Shown here: positions 1 through 7,517 of the stretch, in pieces | Numbering within the stretch: position 1 is the stretch's first letter | Layout of the letters: the number at the start of each line of letters is the position of its first letter | The notes under the pieces: model-generated | Databases searched by the model: none | What the model was told of the DNA's origin: nothing | What the model saw: only the letters and a program-made list of their open reading frames with translations | Assembly (NCBI RefSeq): GCF_003584015.1 | Contig: NZ_QXFM01000112.1 | Span: forward strand, 1 to 64,000 | Reading direction: 5' to 3' | DNA from: Aurantiacibacter xanthus | GTDB lineage: Bacteria > Pseudomonadota > Alphaproteobacteria > Sphingomonadales > Sphingomonadaceae | DNA length: 64,000 bases | Program-made: the position numbers and the translations under genes

Positions 1-624
1 GCTCGACCGGTCCCGTTCGAGGCCGACATTCAGGCCTTCGAACTGGTGGACGCGGCCTTTCCGCCGCCAACCTGCTCGACGCTGTTTGTCGGTTCCTCCT
101 CGATCCGGCTGTGGCGCAGTCTGGCCGACGATTTCTCCGACCGCCGGGTGATCAATCGCGGCTACGGCGGTTCGACCATCGCCGATACGGTCCGCTTCTT
201 TGACCGCATCGTCACGCCCTATGCCCCGCGCGCCATCGTGTTCTACGCGGGAGAGAACGATCTCGCCCAGGGCAGGAGCCCGCGTCAGGTGTTCCGCGAT
301 CTGGAGAACCTGCTCAAGCTGAAGCGCGAGCGCTTGGGCGATACCCCGATGTGGGTGATTTCACTCAAGCCCTCGCCATCGCGCTGGGCGCAGCGCGAAC
401 AGCAGATCGCCTTCAACACCATGGCGCGCGAGCTGGCGCTGACCGAAAACGATCTGGCCTATATCGACGTGGCGTCGCCGATGCTGACCCCTGCCGGTAC
501 GCCGAAGGACATCTACGGCCCCGACCGGCTGCACATGCGGGCATCGGGCTACCAAATCTGGACCGCGCTGGTGCGCGCGGCCTTGCAGGACGTGCCGCCG
601 CCCGCGCGGTGCCGGACACGATAG
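1..624 (+). CDS. SGNH/GDSL-family hydrolase (5' end outside window)
   Basis: The frame is open from base 1, so the start lies upstream of the window; GTG at 46 is only the first internal candidate. The SGNH hydrolase blocks are visible: GSSSIRLW near codon 31 (block I, nucleophile Ser), YAGENDL near codon 83 (block III Asn) and DRLHM near codon 176 (block V Asp/His dyad). The family are esterases, lipases or acetyl-hydrolases on small esters or acetylated sugars; the substrate cannot be read from the sequence. The visible part is nearly full length for the family (about 207 codons). It ends 62 bases before the next gene on the same strand. Confidence 0.85.
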   Translation, partial: ARPVPFEADIQAFELVDAAFPPPTCSTLFVGSSSIRLWRSLADDFSDRRVINRGYGGSTIADTVRFFDRIVTPYAPRAIVFYAGENDLAQGRSPRQVFRDLENLLKLKRERLGDTPMWVISLKPSPSRWAQREQQIAFNTMARELALTENDLAYIDVASPMLTPAGTPKDIYGPDRLHMRASGYQIWTALVRAALQDVPPPARCRTR

Positions 625-686
625 TCAGGAACCAGTGGCTGCGATCAGGGGTTTACCTCGCAAAGACCCCTAACAGGAGACATTCC

Positions 687-932
687 ATGATTGGCAAGAT
701 TATCGGCGGCATCGCAGGCGCCAAGATGGCGGAAAAGACCTCGAACATCGGCGGCACCGGCGGGGCGCTGCTCGGCGCGACGGCCGTGGCCGTGGTGCGC
801 CGCCTCTCGTTGCCGGCGCTGCTGGCCGTGGGCGCGGGCGGCTATGCCTACAAGAAGTATTCCGAGCGCAAGGCCAAGTCGCCGGCGGAACAGGCCAAGG
901 CCGACACCGGCGTGGCCTCCGCCGCCGTCTGA
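687..932 (+). CDS. Small Gly/Ala-rich membrane-associated protein, unknown function
   Basis: This 81-residue protein starts at an ATG preceded by AGGAGA with six-base spacing. Longer overlapping frames are rejected for lack of such a site. It opens with a glycine-rich stretch (MIGKIIGGIAGAKMAE), followed by a hydrophobic segment at about residues 24-55 that looks like one or two membrane helices. The tail is charged and Lys/Ala-rich (YKKYSERKAKSPAEQAKA). I do not recognise a named family. Small proteins of this layout are common in sphingomonads and usually remain hypothetical. Confidence 0.65.
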   Translation: MIGKIIGGIAGAKMAEKTSNIGGTGGALLGATAVAVVRRLSLPALLAVGAGGYAYKKYSERKAKSPAEQAKADTGVASAAV

Positions 933-951
933 GCTTGCGGATGGAGGAGGC

Positions 952-1836
952 TCAGGCCGGCCTTTCGGGGTCGAGCCCGGCGGCTTCCTCCACCACCTTG
1001 GCGATGGCGGTGAAATCCGCCGCGCCCCCCTCGCGCGCCAGTGTGCGTTCGAGATAGTCGGCGACCACCTGACCAAGCGGCAGCGGAACCTGCGCCGCCT
1101 CGGCTTCCTTCAGCAGCAGGCGCGTGTCCTTCAGGCTTAGCGCTGCCGCAAAGCCGAAGTCGAAAGTGCGCGGAAGGACCGATTTCGGCCATTTGTCGCG
1201 GGTGGCGGAATTGATCCCGGTCGACTGGTTGAGCACCTCGATCATTTTCGCGGGGTCCAGCCCGGCCTTGATCCCGAAAGCCATGCCCTCCGCCGTCACC
1301 CCGATGGCGACCGCGCCGAGCAGGTTGTTGACCAGTTTCATCGTCTGCCCGGCTCCGGGCGTTTCGCCCATGAAGGTCGGCTTGCCCAGCCGTTCGAGCA
1401 GCGGTTCAAGCATGGGGTAATGCTCAGCCGGGCCGCCTACCATCAGCGACAATGTGCCATCGTGCGCCTTGGCGATCCCGCCCGACACCGGCGCATCGAA
1501 GCTCGCGACGCCCCTCGGTGCCAGCAGCGCATCGAGTTCGACCGCGAGCTGCGGCCCCGAGGTCGACAGATCGCACAGGATCGCGGGGCTGCCGCCGCTG
1601 GCGATCTCGGCTACGGCATCGCGCACGATGGCCGGGGTGGGCAGACTGGTGAACACGATGTCGCACTGCGCGCCGAGCGCCTTGGCGCTGCCCGCCGCTT
1701 CCGCGCCCTTCTCCACCAGCGCGGCGACGGCCTCGGCGTCGATATCGTGGACCAGCAGGCTGTCCGCATGGCCGATCAGCCGCGCGGCCATGCCTGCGCC
1801 CATGCGGCCCAGTCCGAGAAATCCAACCTTGGTCAT
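952..1836 (-). CDS. NAD(P)-dependent 3-hydroxyisobutyrate-dehydrogenase-family oxidoreductase
   Basis: This 294-residue protein has the beta-hydroxyacid dehydrogenase layout. There is an N-terminal Rossmann motif (GFLGLGRMG, residues 5-13), the substrate motif DAPVSGG at 114-120, and the catalytic lysine K167 within MKLVNNLL. The family oxidises short beta-hydroxy acids to semialdehydes with NAD(P)+ in the cytosol; the exact substrate is unknown. Its ATG overlaps the stop of the upstream metallo-hydrolase as ATGA, so it is the third gene of a coupled P450-hydrolase-dehydrogenase operon. That context favours a catabolic job over a role in valine breakdown alone. No neighbouring mmsA is present. 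Confidence 0.85.
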   Translation of the reverse strand: MTKVGFLGLGRMGAGMAARLIGHADSLLVHDIDAEAVAALVEKGAEAAGSAKALGAQCDIVFTSLPTPAIVRDAVAEIASGGSPAILCDLSTSGPQLAVELDALLAPRGVASFDAPVSGGIAKAHDGTLSLMVGGPAEHYPMLEPLLERLGKPTFMGETPGAGQTMKLVNNLLGAVAIGVTAEGMAFGIKAGLDPAKMIEVLNQSTGINSATRDKWPKSVLPRTFDFGFAAALSLKDTRLLLKEAEAAQVPLPLGQVVADYLERTLAREGGAADFTAIAKVVEEAAGLDPERPA

Positions 1837-2654
1837 GTGTGCTCCGATAGGGCTGTGGCGATGGGGGTGTGCGGGGCGAGATCGACCCGCGCGATATCGT
1901 CATCCGAGGGGAAACAGCGCAGCACCAGCGGATCGTGGCCCGGAATGACATGGTCGAGCGACTGACCCGCAAGGTCCATCAGGCGTTTTTGCGCGGCGGC
2001 ATAGGCCGCCACATCGACAAAAATCGGGAAGGGAATCGCGCGGGTGATATTGGCGTAAAGATGCGCGGCGTCGCTCGCCAGCACCACGGCCCCGCGCGCG
2101 GTGTCGCAGACGACCGCCTGCAATCCGGCGGTGTGCCCGGCCAGCTGCACCAGCCGGATGCCCGGCGCGAACTCGCTGTCGCCATCGTGAAACACCACGT
2201 GGTCGGCATAGAGCTTGCGCACCAGCTGCGCGACCGGTTCGCCATCGAAGGGCGCGCGGGTCGGTTCGTCGAGAATGCGGCGGCTGGTGGCGAAGGCCAG
2301 TTCGGCGTCCTGCACGTGGAACCGTGCATTGGGAAAGGTGCTCAAGCTGCCGGCGTGGTCGTAGTGCAGGTGGGTGAGGATTACGTCCTCGACCAGCAGC
2401 GGATCGACCCCGGCGGCGCGCAGCCCTTCGCTCACCGGGCGGGTGATCACGCGCCCGCGCGCCACTGCTGCCTCCTCGCCGAAACCGGTATCGACCACGA
2501 GGGGCGGCGCGCCCTCGCGGTGGATCGCCCAGACGAAATAGTCGAGCGGCATCGGCAGATCGTGATCGTCGACCGGCGCGGCGAAGTTGGCGGCGGCCAT
2601 CCGCTCGTGACGGGCATAGCGGATCGCGTCGATACGGGTGACGGGCAAGCTCAA
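1833..2654 (-). CDS. Metallo-beta-lactamase-fold hydrolase (N-acyl homoserine lactonase-like)
   Basis: The metal motif HxHxDH is present as THLHYDHAG (H95, H97, D99, H100 counted from the chosen start), with further family motifs such as LAGHTAG downstream. The fold hydrolyses lactones, thioesters or similar esters. The frame is open to 2711, but a start there would lie inside the P450 gene. I chose the TTG at 2652-2654, because TTGA overlaps the P450 stop codon and the protein then begins SLPVTRIDAIRY, as expected for the fold (273 residues). Its own stop overlaps the next ATG. It probably opens a lactone or ester made by the linked oxygenase; that is inference. Confidence 0.85.
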   Translation of the reverse strand: MSLPVTRIDAIRYARHERMAAANFAAPVDDHDLPMPLDYFVWAIHREGAPPLVVDTGFGEEAAVARGRVITRPVSEGLRAAGVDPLLVEDVILTHLHYDHAGSLSTFPNARFHVQDAELAFATSRRILDEPTRAPFDGEPVAQLVRKLYADHVVFHDGDSEFAPGIRLVQLAGHTAGLQAVVCDTARGAVVLASDAAHLYANITRAIPFPIFVDVAAYAAAQKRLMDLAGQSLDHVIPGHDPLVLRCFPSDDDIARVDLAPHTPIATALSEHT

Positions 2655-3832
2655 GTGAACTTGAGCCTTACCGGTTGCCTGATCGGACCGTGGCCGACGG
2701 TGGTCATCCACGGTTCGTAGTCGCCCGCGATTTCGAACGCCTCGACCTCGCGCACGAGCGTGCCGAGAAAGGCCTGTGCCTCGGTTTGCGCGAGCATTCG
2801 CCCGACGCAGCCATGCACCCCGTAACCCCAGCCGAGCGAGTGCCGCGTGTCGCGCTCGATGCGGTATTCGTCGGGGGCGTCCCAGAAGCGTGGATCGCGG
2901 TTGGCGGCGGCGAACATCAGCCCGCAGCGAGTGCCCGCCGGAATCACGTAATCGTCAATCGCGACATCGACCGCGGCGATGCGGCCCGCCATGCGGCTGG
3001 GCGAATCCCACCGCAGCGATTCGTCGAAAGCACTGCGCAGGAGCTTGGGATTGGCGCGCAGCTTGGCGTATTCCTCGGGGAACAGCGCCCAGGCGCGGAT
3101 CGCGTTGGCCATGGTGAGGTAGGTGGTGTCGGCCCCGGCGCTGAGCACGGTTTGCAGCAGCAGCTTGGCCTCGTCCTCGGTCACTTGCCCCGCGTCGGCG
3201 GCGGCGAAGATGCTCGCGCCGATGCCTTCGGGGTCGAGCGCGTTCCGGTCGCAGGCCGTGCCGAGCCATTCGACCACGGCGGAGAAATCGTGGTCCATCG
3301 CCTCGTCGAACAGCTCGCCGGGCGGGCCCATCGTCGCCCAGACCATCTGCGAGAAGCCGTGCATGTGGTGGCGGCCCTCCTTTGGCAGGCCGAGCACCTC
3401 GGGCAGGATATCGAAGATCCACGCCTGCGTAATCTCGCCCACGGCGTCCACGGCCTCGCCTTCACGCTCGCGCAGCTTGCCGACGAACGCTTCGGCGGAG
3501 GCCTGAAAGATCGCCTTGGTCCGCTCCAGCGCGCGCGGGCTGAGCGCGTCGGAGACCACCTTGCGCACCTGCGTGTGGCGGGGCGGATCGTCGGTCAGCA
3601 GGATTTCGGGCCGGGGCGAGTTGGGATCGTGCCAGGGGCGGCTGGTGGAGGAGAAACTCTTCCAGTCGAGCAATCCGCTGGTGACGTGTTCGTGCCGCGC
3701 GATCATGCAGGTGCCGTCGTGCAGCCGCACCACGGGGGCGAACTCGCGCAGCGCATCGTCGACCGCGCGGGCATCGCGCACCGCTGCGGGGGTGAAGATG
3801 TCGAGCGGGTAGTCGGGGATCGGCTTGGTCAT
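2651..3832 (-). CDS. Cytochrome P450
   Basis: This 393-residue protein is the usual length for a soluble bacterial class I P450. The I-helix oxygen-activation motif AGADTT lies near residue 234, the K-helix ExxR (ESLR) near 270, and the haem ligand is C342 in GWGYGVHGCVG. In the last motif Trp replaces the usual Phe and the HxC pair is kept. The enzyme would hydroxylate a hydrophobic substrate with electrons from a ferredoxin and reductase. No ferredoxin gene is visible here; a ferredoxin reductase lies at 16116-17342. It is the first gene of a three-gene overlapping operon. The substrate is not predictable from sequence. Confidence 0.95.
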   Translation of the reverse strand: MTKPIPDYPLDIFTPAAVRDARAVDDALREFAPVVRLHDGTCMIARHEHVTSGLLDWKSFSSTSRPWHDPNSPRPEILLTDDPPRHTQVRKVVSDALSPRALERTKAIFQASAEAFVGKLREREGEAVDAVGEITQAWIFDILPEVLGLPKEGRHHMHGFSQMVWATMGPPGELFDEAMDHDFSAVVEWLGTACDRNALDPEGIGASIFAAADAGQVTEDEAKLLLQTVLSAGADTTYLTMANAIRAWALFPEEYAKLRANPKLLRSAFDESLRWDSPSRMAGRIAAVDVAIDDYVIPAGTRCGLMFAAANRDPRFWDAPDEYRIERDTRHSLGWGYGVHGCVGRMLAQTEAQAFLGTLVREVEAFEIAGDYEPWMTTVGHGPIRQPVRLKFT

Positions 3833-3840
3833 GGCTGCGC

Positions 3841-3905
3841 TCCGGATCGGGCCCTTCGAGACGGTTCAGCCTGCGGCTTCACCTCCTCAGGGCGAACGGT
3901 GAGGA
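3841..3905. repeat. REP-like intergenic element
   Basis: The gap upstream of the P450 gene holds short palindromic pieces: AGCC-tgc-GGCT, and TCACC/GGTGA around the core CTCAGGGCGAACGG. It has the look of short intergenic repeats that recur in sphingomonad genomes. Only this copy was noticed in the window, so the repeat call rests on resemblance and not on counted copies. Confidence 0.4.
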
Positions 3906-3911
3906 AGGCAC

Positions 3912-4805
3912 TCACAGCCCCAGCCCCCGGAACCACACCTTGCCATCCGCGCCCGTCTCGAAATGCCCGGCGGTCGGCTCGGCGAAGTGCGCGCCGACGA
4001 TCAGAATGCCGCTGTCTTTGTATGTGTCGACGAAGGCGACGCGGGTGGCGCGGCCAGCGTCCTTGTCCATGTCGAAGGTCGCGTCGCGGTGCGGCATTGC
4101 GCATTGCATCGGGTGGTGCATCAGGTCGCCGGTGATGACCGCGCTTTCGCCCTTGCTCTCGATGCGGACATGGATGTGGCCCGGCGTGTGGCCATGGCTC
4201 GGCTCGCAGGTGAGTTCGGGGCAGATCCGGTGGTCGGTGTCGATAAAGTCGGCCATGCCGAGCGCCACGATCGGATCGACGCATTCGACCAGATGGCCAT
4301 CCGAATGGACGCCATCGTGGCGGAGCACCTTCTCCCATGCCTCGTATTCGGTCTTGCCGAACAGGTAGCGCGCGTTGGGGAAGGTCGGCTTGTAGGTGCC
4401 GGTTTCCGGGTCCTTGTAGGTGTTCCAGCCGACATGGTCGAAATGCAGGTGCGTGCAGAACACAATGTCCACCTGCTCGCGCGTAATGCCGAGGCTGGCG
4501 AGGTCTTCGAGGAAGCCTTCGGGCAGGTTGCAGAAGACATCGAAATCGCGCTCGCGCCCGGCGCCGATGCAGCTGTCGACCACGATCACCTTGTCGGGCG
4601 TCTGCACCACGAAGCCCTGGAAGTTCATCCGCTGCTGGCCTTCAGGCGTCGCATAGTGCGGGTGCAGCCAGTCGAGCGCGATAACCTCCTCGGGGGTGGC
4701 GTCGGGCATGGTCATGTGGATGTCGTCGCGGAAGTCCCACAGCTCGACGATGCGGCTGATTGTGACATCGCCGACCTGCCAGCTCTTTACGTGCTCTGCG
4801 GCCAT
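3912..4805 (-). CDS. Metallo-beta-lactamase-fold hydrolase
   Basis: The open frame runs further upstream, but the real start is the ATG at 4803-4805, which follows AGGAGAGAGGA directly. The 297-residue product begins MAAEHVKSWQVGDV. The metal motif CTHLHFDHVGW gives H119, H121, D123 and H124. Later motifs include HGHTPGH and VITGDLMHHP, the latter carrying the bridging Asp. The family hydrolyses lactones, esters or thioesters. It lies downstream of a GMC oxidoreductase on the same strand and upstream of the P450 operon. This is the second MBL-fold enzyme in the cluster and is clearly divergent from the first, so it is probably not a recent duplicate. Confidence 0.85.
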   Translation of the reverse strand: MAAEHVKSWQVGDVTISRIVELWDFRDDIHMTMPDATPEEVIALDWLHPHYATPEGQQRMNFQGFVVQTPDKVIVVDSCIGAGRERDFDVFCNLPEGFLEDLASLGITREQVDIVFCTHLHFDHVGWNTYKDPETGTYKPTFPNARYLFGKTEYEAWEKVLRHDGVHSDGHLVECVDPIVALGMADFIDTDHRICPELTCEPSHGHTPGHIHVRIESKGESAVITGDLMHHPMQCAMPHRDATFDMDKDAGRATRVAFVDTYKDSGILIVGAHFAEPTAGHFETGADGKVWFRGLGL

Positions 4806-4821
4806 TCCTCTCTCCTTTTGG

Positions 4822-4911
4822 CCCTCTCCCTTAAGGGGGAGGGTTGGTTGGGGGTGTGCCACGTCGCCAGTGCCGGACCACCCACCCCCAGCCCCTCCCT
4901 GAAGGGAGGGG
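4822..4911. repeat. Compound inverted repeat between MBL and GMC genes
   Basis: There are two GC-rich palindromes. One at 4822-4843 has 11-base arms and one mismatch. The other at 4892-4911 has perfect 9-base arms around GA. Each is joined on its inner side to a TTGGGGGTG-type sequence in opposite orientation. The two halves are therefore inverted copies of one roughly 35-base unit. It resembles intergenic repeat units seen in Sphingomonadales. As RNA it could form a long hairpin downstream of the GMC gene, but no T-run follows. Confidence 0.7.
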
Positions 4912-4918
4912 AGTCTTG

Positions 4919-6589
4919 TCATGCCGCCACAGCCGTCTTCGGCTTGTAGCGTGCTACACTTTCCTCCGGGAGCTGCGCCGGTGTCAACCGGGCTTTGCCG
5001 AGAACGAAGTCGGCGCATTTCTCGCCGATCATCACGCAGGGAGCATTGGTGTTGCCGCCGATCACCAAGGGCATCACGCTCGCATCGGCGACACGCAGGC
5101 CCTCGATCCCGATCAGGCGCAGCTCCGGATCGACCACGGCGCTTGAATCGCCCGCCGCGCCCATCTTGCAGGTCCCGACCGGGTGGTGAACCGTGTAACC
5201 CGTCTCGCGGATATAGGCGTCCCACTGTTCGTCGCTTTGGCACTCGGGGCCGGGGGCGACCTCGGTGCCCTGATACTTGGCGAAGGGTTGGCTGGCGAAG
5301 GCCGTGCGGGCGATCTTCAGCGCGCGGATCAGCGGCTGGATATCGTCGGGGTGTTCGAGCAGGTGCGGGTCGATCAGCGGGGCTGCGGCCGGGTCGGCTG
5401 AGGCCAGCGTCACTTCGCCCCGGCTCTTCGGATAAAGCGCCACCGGGCTGATCGCATAGCCATGGCCGACCGGGAACGGCACACCCTTCACCGTCAGCCG
5501 CTTGGCGGGCTGGAACACGAACTGCACATCGGGTTTCGAAAGCGAGGGATCGGTGCGCAGGAAGGCCACGCTCTCGAACACATTGCCCGCCAGCGGACCC
5601 TTGCGGGTGAGCAGATAGTTGAAAAACTGGAGAACGTTGCGCGGCATGGCGCGCCAGCTGATGCCGTAGCTGGTCATGTCGCCCGTCTCCATGTGGATCG
5701 GGCTGGCGACATGGTCCTGATAGTTCTGGCCGACCCCCGGCAGATCGTGGACCACCGCGATGCCGTGCTCGCGCAAATGTGCGGCGGGGCCGATGCCGCT
5801 GAGCATCAGGATATGCGGGCTCTGCACCGCACCGGCGCTCAGGATCACCTCGTGACGGGCGCGCAGGATGCGGCCATCGGTCAGCTCGACACCCACCGCG
5901 CGCCGGTTCTCGACCACGATGCGCGCCACCCGCGCATCGACCTGCAAATGGATATTCCCGCGCGCCATCGCCGGGCGGAGCATGTTCTTGGCCGTGCTCT
6001 CGCGCTGGCCGTCGCGGATCAGGCCTTGACGGCGGCCATAGCCCTCGGGATCGGGGCCGTTGAAATCGGGGCAGGCGGGGAATTGCTGCTCGGCCAGCGC
6101 GGCCATGAAGGCGTAATTGAGCGGGTTCGGCCCCTCGACCATTTTTGCATTTATGGGGCCGCTGGTGCCGTGGAAGACGCTCGCCGGATAGTCCTCGTTA
6201 TGCTCGGTGCGGGTGAAGTAGGGCAGCACCTCGGCATAGGACCAGCCTGTGCAGCCAGCGTCGGCCCAGTCGTCATAGTCGGTGGGGTGGCCGCGAAAGT
6301 AGACCATGCCGTTGATCGAGCCGCTGCCGCCGATGACCTTTCCGCGCGGCACCCCGATCCTGCGGCCCGCCATGCCGGGCTGGGGGACGGTCTCGAACCC
6401 CCAGTTGGTGGCCTTGCGCCCGATGGCGGCGGCGACGAAGCTGGGCACGTGGATGAACGGATGGCTGTCATGCCCGCCCGCTTCGAGCACGCAGACGGTT
6501 TTGGACGTATCCTCGCCCAGCCGCGCGGCCACGCATGCGCCGGACGAACCTGCGCCAATGACGATGTAGTCGAACTCGCCTGCCAGCAT
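4919..6589 (-). CDS. GMC-family FAD-dependent oxidoreductase (choline dehydrogenase-like)
   Basis: This 556-residue protein has the GMC plan. The ADP-binding site is IVIGAGSSG near residues 9-17, GMC signature 1 lies in the GSGSINGMVYFRG region, and the C-terminal active-site block HHPVGTCKMG is near residue 467 with its catalytic His. A further FAD-contact segment follows (LRVADASVMP). The family oxidises alcohols to aldehydes or ketones, passing electrons to oxygen or quinone. The ATG at 6589 is supported by MLAGEFDYIVIGAG, where the Rossmann strand starts as expected. Beside a P450, it may oxidise the hydroxyl that the P450 introduces; this is inferred from linkage only. Confidence 0.93.
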   Translation of the reverse strand: MLAGEFDYIVIGAGSSGACVAARLGEDTSKTVCVLEAGGHDSHPFIHVPSFVAAAIGRKATNWGFETVPQPGMAGRRIGVPRGKVIGGSGSINGMVYFRGHPTDYDDWADAGCTGWSYAEVLPYFTRTEHNEDYPASVFHGTSGPINAKMVEGPNPLNYAFMAALAEQQFPACPDFNGPDPEGYGRRQGLIRDGQRESTAKNMLRPAMARGNIHLQVDARVARIVVENRRAVGVELTDGRILRARHEVILSAGAVQSPHILMLSGIGPAAHLREHGIAVVHDLPGVGQNYQDHVASPIHMETGDMTSYGISWRAMPRNVLQFFNYLLTRKGPLAGNVFESVAFLRTDPSLSKPDVQFVFQPAKRLTVKGVPFPVGHGYAISPVALYPKSRGEVTLASADPAAAPLIDPHLLEHPDDIQPLIRALKIARTAFASQPFAKYQGTEVAPGPECQSDEQWDAYIRETGYTVHHPVGTCKMGAAGDSSAVVDPELRLIGIEGLRVADASVMPLVIGGNTNAPCVMIGEKCADFVLGKARLTPAQLPEESVARYKPKTAVAA

Positions 6590-6667
6590 TGTTGTACTCT
6601 CCCGCCGCGCATGGTGCCAGCGGGGGAGATGATTGCAAGTCTAATTGTTTTGGGGGATGGGGTCTTC

Positions 6668-6952
6668 TCAGACAACTCCCACGGTGAAGACAAGGAAAGG
6701 AAAAAGCGCAATAGCAAGAAGGACGATCAAAAAGCCAACTTGTGGCTCCCATTTATCGGCGCGTCTTAGGATGAGGCCCGCTCCTATCAGTGCGAGGACC
6801 ACCAAAAACGGTGGGATAATATGCAACAGAATATGGTCTCGAAGAGAAGCAGATGGTGTTGTTGCCTGCGCCATCAGGATCAAGAGGTGTAGGTTCATTG
6901 CCAAAATAAGTGACCACAGAAAGGCAATCAAAACGGTTCCGAACTTAACCAT
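6668..6952 (-). CDS. Small three-helix membrane protein, unknown
   Basis: This 94-residue frame encodes about three hydrophobic segments: residues 5-28, 46-62 and 71-92. Between them lies one polar loop (RDHILLHIIPP) and a conserved-looking RRADKWEPQ. Base composition is visibly poorer in GC than the neighbours. The ATG at 6950-6952 is preceded by a G-run that could act as a weak ribosome site. I do not recognise a family. It lies directly downstream of the toxin-antitoxin block and of a remnant copy of the lyase gene end, which suggests a recently rearranged stretch. Confidence 0.5.
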   Translation of the reverse strand: MVKFGTVLIAFLWSLILAMNLHLLILMAQATTPSASLRDHILLHIIPPFLVVLALIGAGLILRRADKWEPQVGFLIVLLAIALFPFLVFTVGVV

Positions 6953-6960
6953 CTTTACCC

Positions 6961-7000
6961 CCCCCCATCACACTCAATCGCCCCAGCAGCAGCCCCGCTC
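6961..7000. repeat. Direct repeat, outer copy (remnant of citryl-CoA lyase 3' end)
   Basis: This 40-base block matches 7521-7560 at 34 of 40 positions without gaps, in the same orientation. A shared core of AGCCCCGCTC and CCCCAGC is identical. The other copy encodes the last codons of the lyase gene at 7518-8300. The two copies flank the toxin-antitoxin pair, and this copy overlaps the toxin stop codon. Confidence 0.75.
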
Positions 7001-7262
7001 AATCATAAACCTCACGGCGATGCCCCACAGCCACCACGACAACCACAAGCCTGTCGTCCTCGATCCGCGCGATCACGCGGAAGTCACCGAAGCGATAGCG
7101 CCAATAGCCGCTGTAATTGCCGACCATCGCCTTGCCACGCTGGTTCGGATGATCGAGCGCGGCGATCTCTTCAAGTCCGGTTACGATCCGTGCTGATGGC
7201 GCATGGCCCAGCTTGCGCAATTGCTTGCGCGCGCCGGGCGTGATCTCAACCGTCCAGGCCAA
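6999..7262 (-). CDS. Type II toxin, RelE/ParE superfamily
   Basis: This 87-residue protein begins WTVEITPGARKQLRKL and continues through KAMVGNYSGYWRYRFGDFRV to VVVVAVGHRREVYD. That is the strand-helix-strand pattern and basic core of RelE-type mRNA interferases, with the typical GxxRxRxGxxR-like region and an HRREVYD tail. It would cleave mRNA at the ribosome when the antitoxin is lost. Its ATG overlaps the 3' end of the antitoxin gene by 17 bases, which couples translation. Its stop lies within the outer direct repeat. Confidence 0.9.
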   Translation of the reverse strand: MAWTVEITPGARKQLRKLGHAPSARIVTGLEEIAALDHPNQRGKAMVGNYSGYWRYRFGDFRVIARIEDDRLVVVVVAVGHRREVYD

Positions 7263-7464
7263 GTTCGCGCTTCAACTGATCCAGAGTGATGTTCTCGCCC
7301 GGTTCGGGATTGCGCAGCGCCTCTTCAAGCAAGGCGAGGTCTTCCAGTTCCTCGATCCGCTCGATCAGGGCTTCGCGCGCCAGATGGCTCTTCGAGCGGC
7401 CCATGCGCTTGGCAACGGCGGTGAGGCGGGCTTCCAGTTCAGGATCGAGGCGAACGGCGAGCAT
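7246..7464 (-). CDS. Type II antitoxin with ribbon-helix-helix DNA-binding domain
   Basis: I start this 72-residue protein at the ATG at 7462-7464, preceded by GGAGA with proper spacing. The longer frame to 7521 runs through the promoter region and is rejected. Residues 1-45 (LAVRLDPELEARLTAVAKRMGRSKSHLAREAL) form a ribbon-helix-helix domain. The acidic C-terminal helix would wrap and neutralise the toxin. It is the first gene of the pair and is expected to repress its own promoter together with the toxin; a 10-base palindrome lies just upstream. Confidence 0.88.
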   Translation of the reverse strand: MLAVRLDPELEARLTAVAKRMGRSKSHLAREALIERIEELEDLALLEEALRNPEPGENITLDQLKRELGLDG

Positions 7465-7482
7465 GGCGAATCTCCATTTGTC

Positions 7483-7492
7483 ATACATGTAT
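7483..7492. promoter_or_regulatory. Candidate antitoxin operator palindrome
   Basis: ATACATGTAT is a perfect 10-base palindrome 18 bases upstream of the antitoxin start, in an AT-rich stretch (TGTTATACATGTATGAC read on the minus strand) that also offers -10-like hexamers. Ribbon-helix-helix antitoxins bind short palindromes of this kind. The assignment is by position and symmetry only. Confidence 0.5.
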
Positions 7493-7517
7493 AACACAGA
7501 CACAAAATGTAGGAAAG

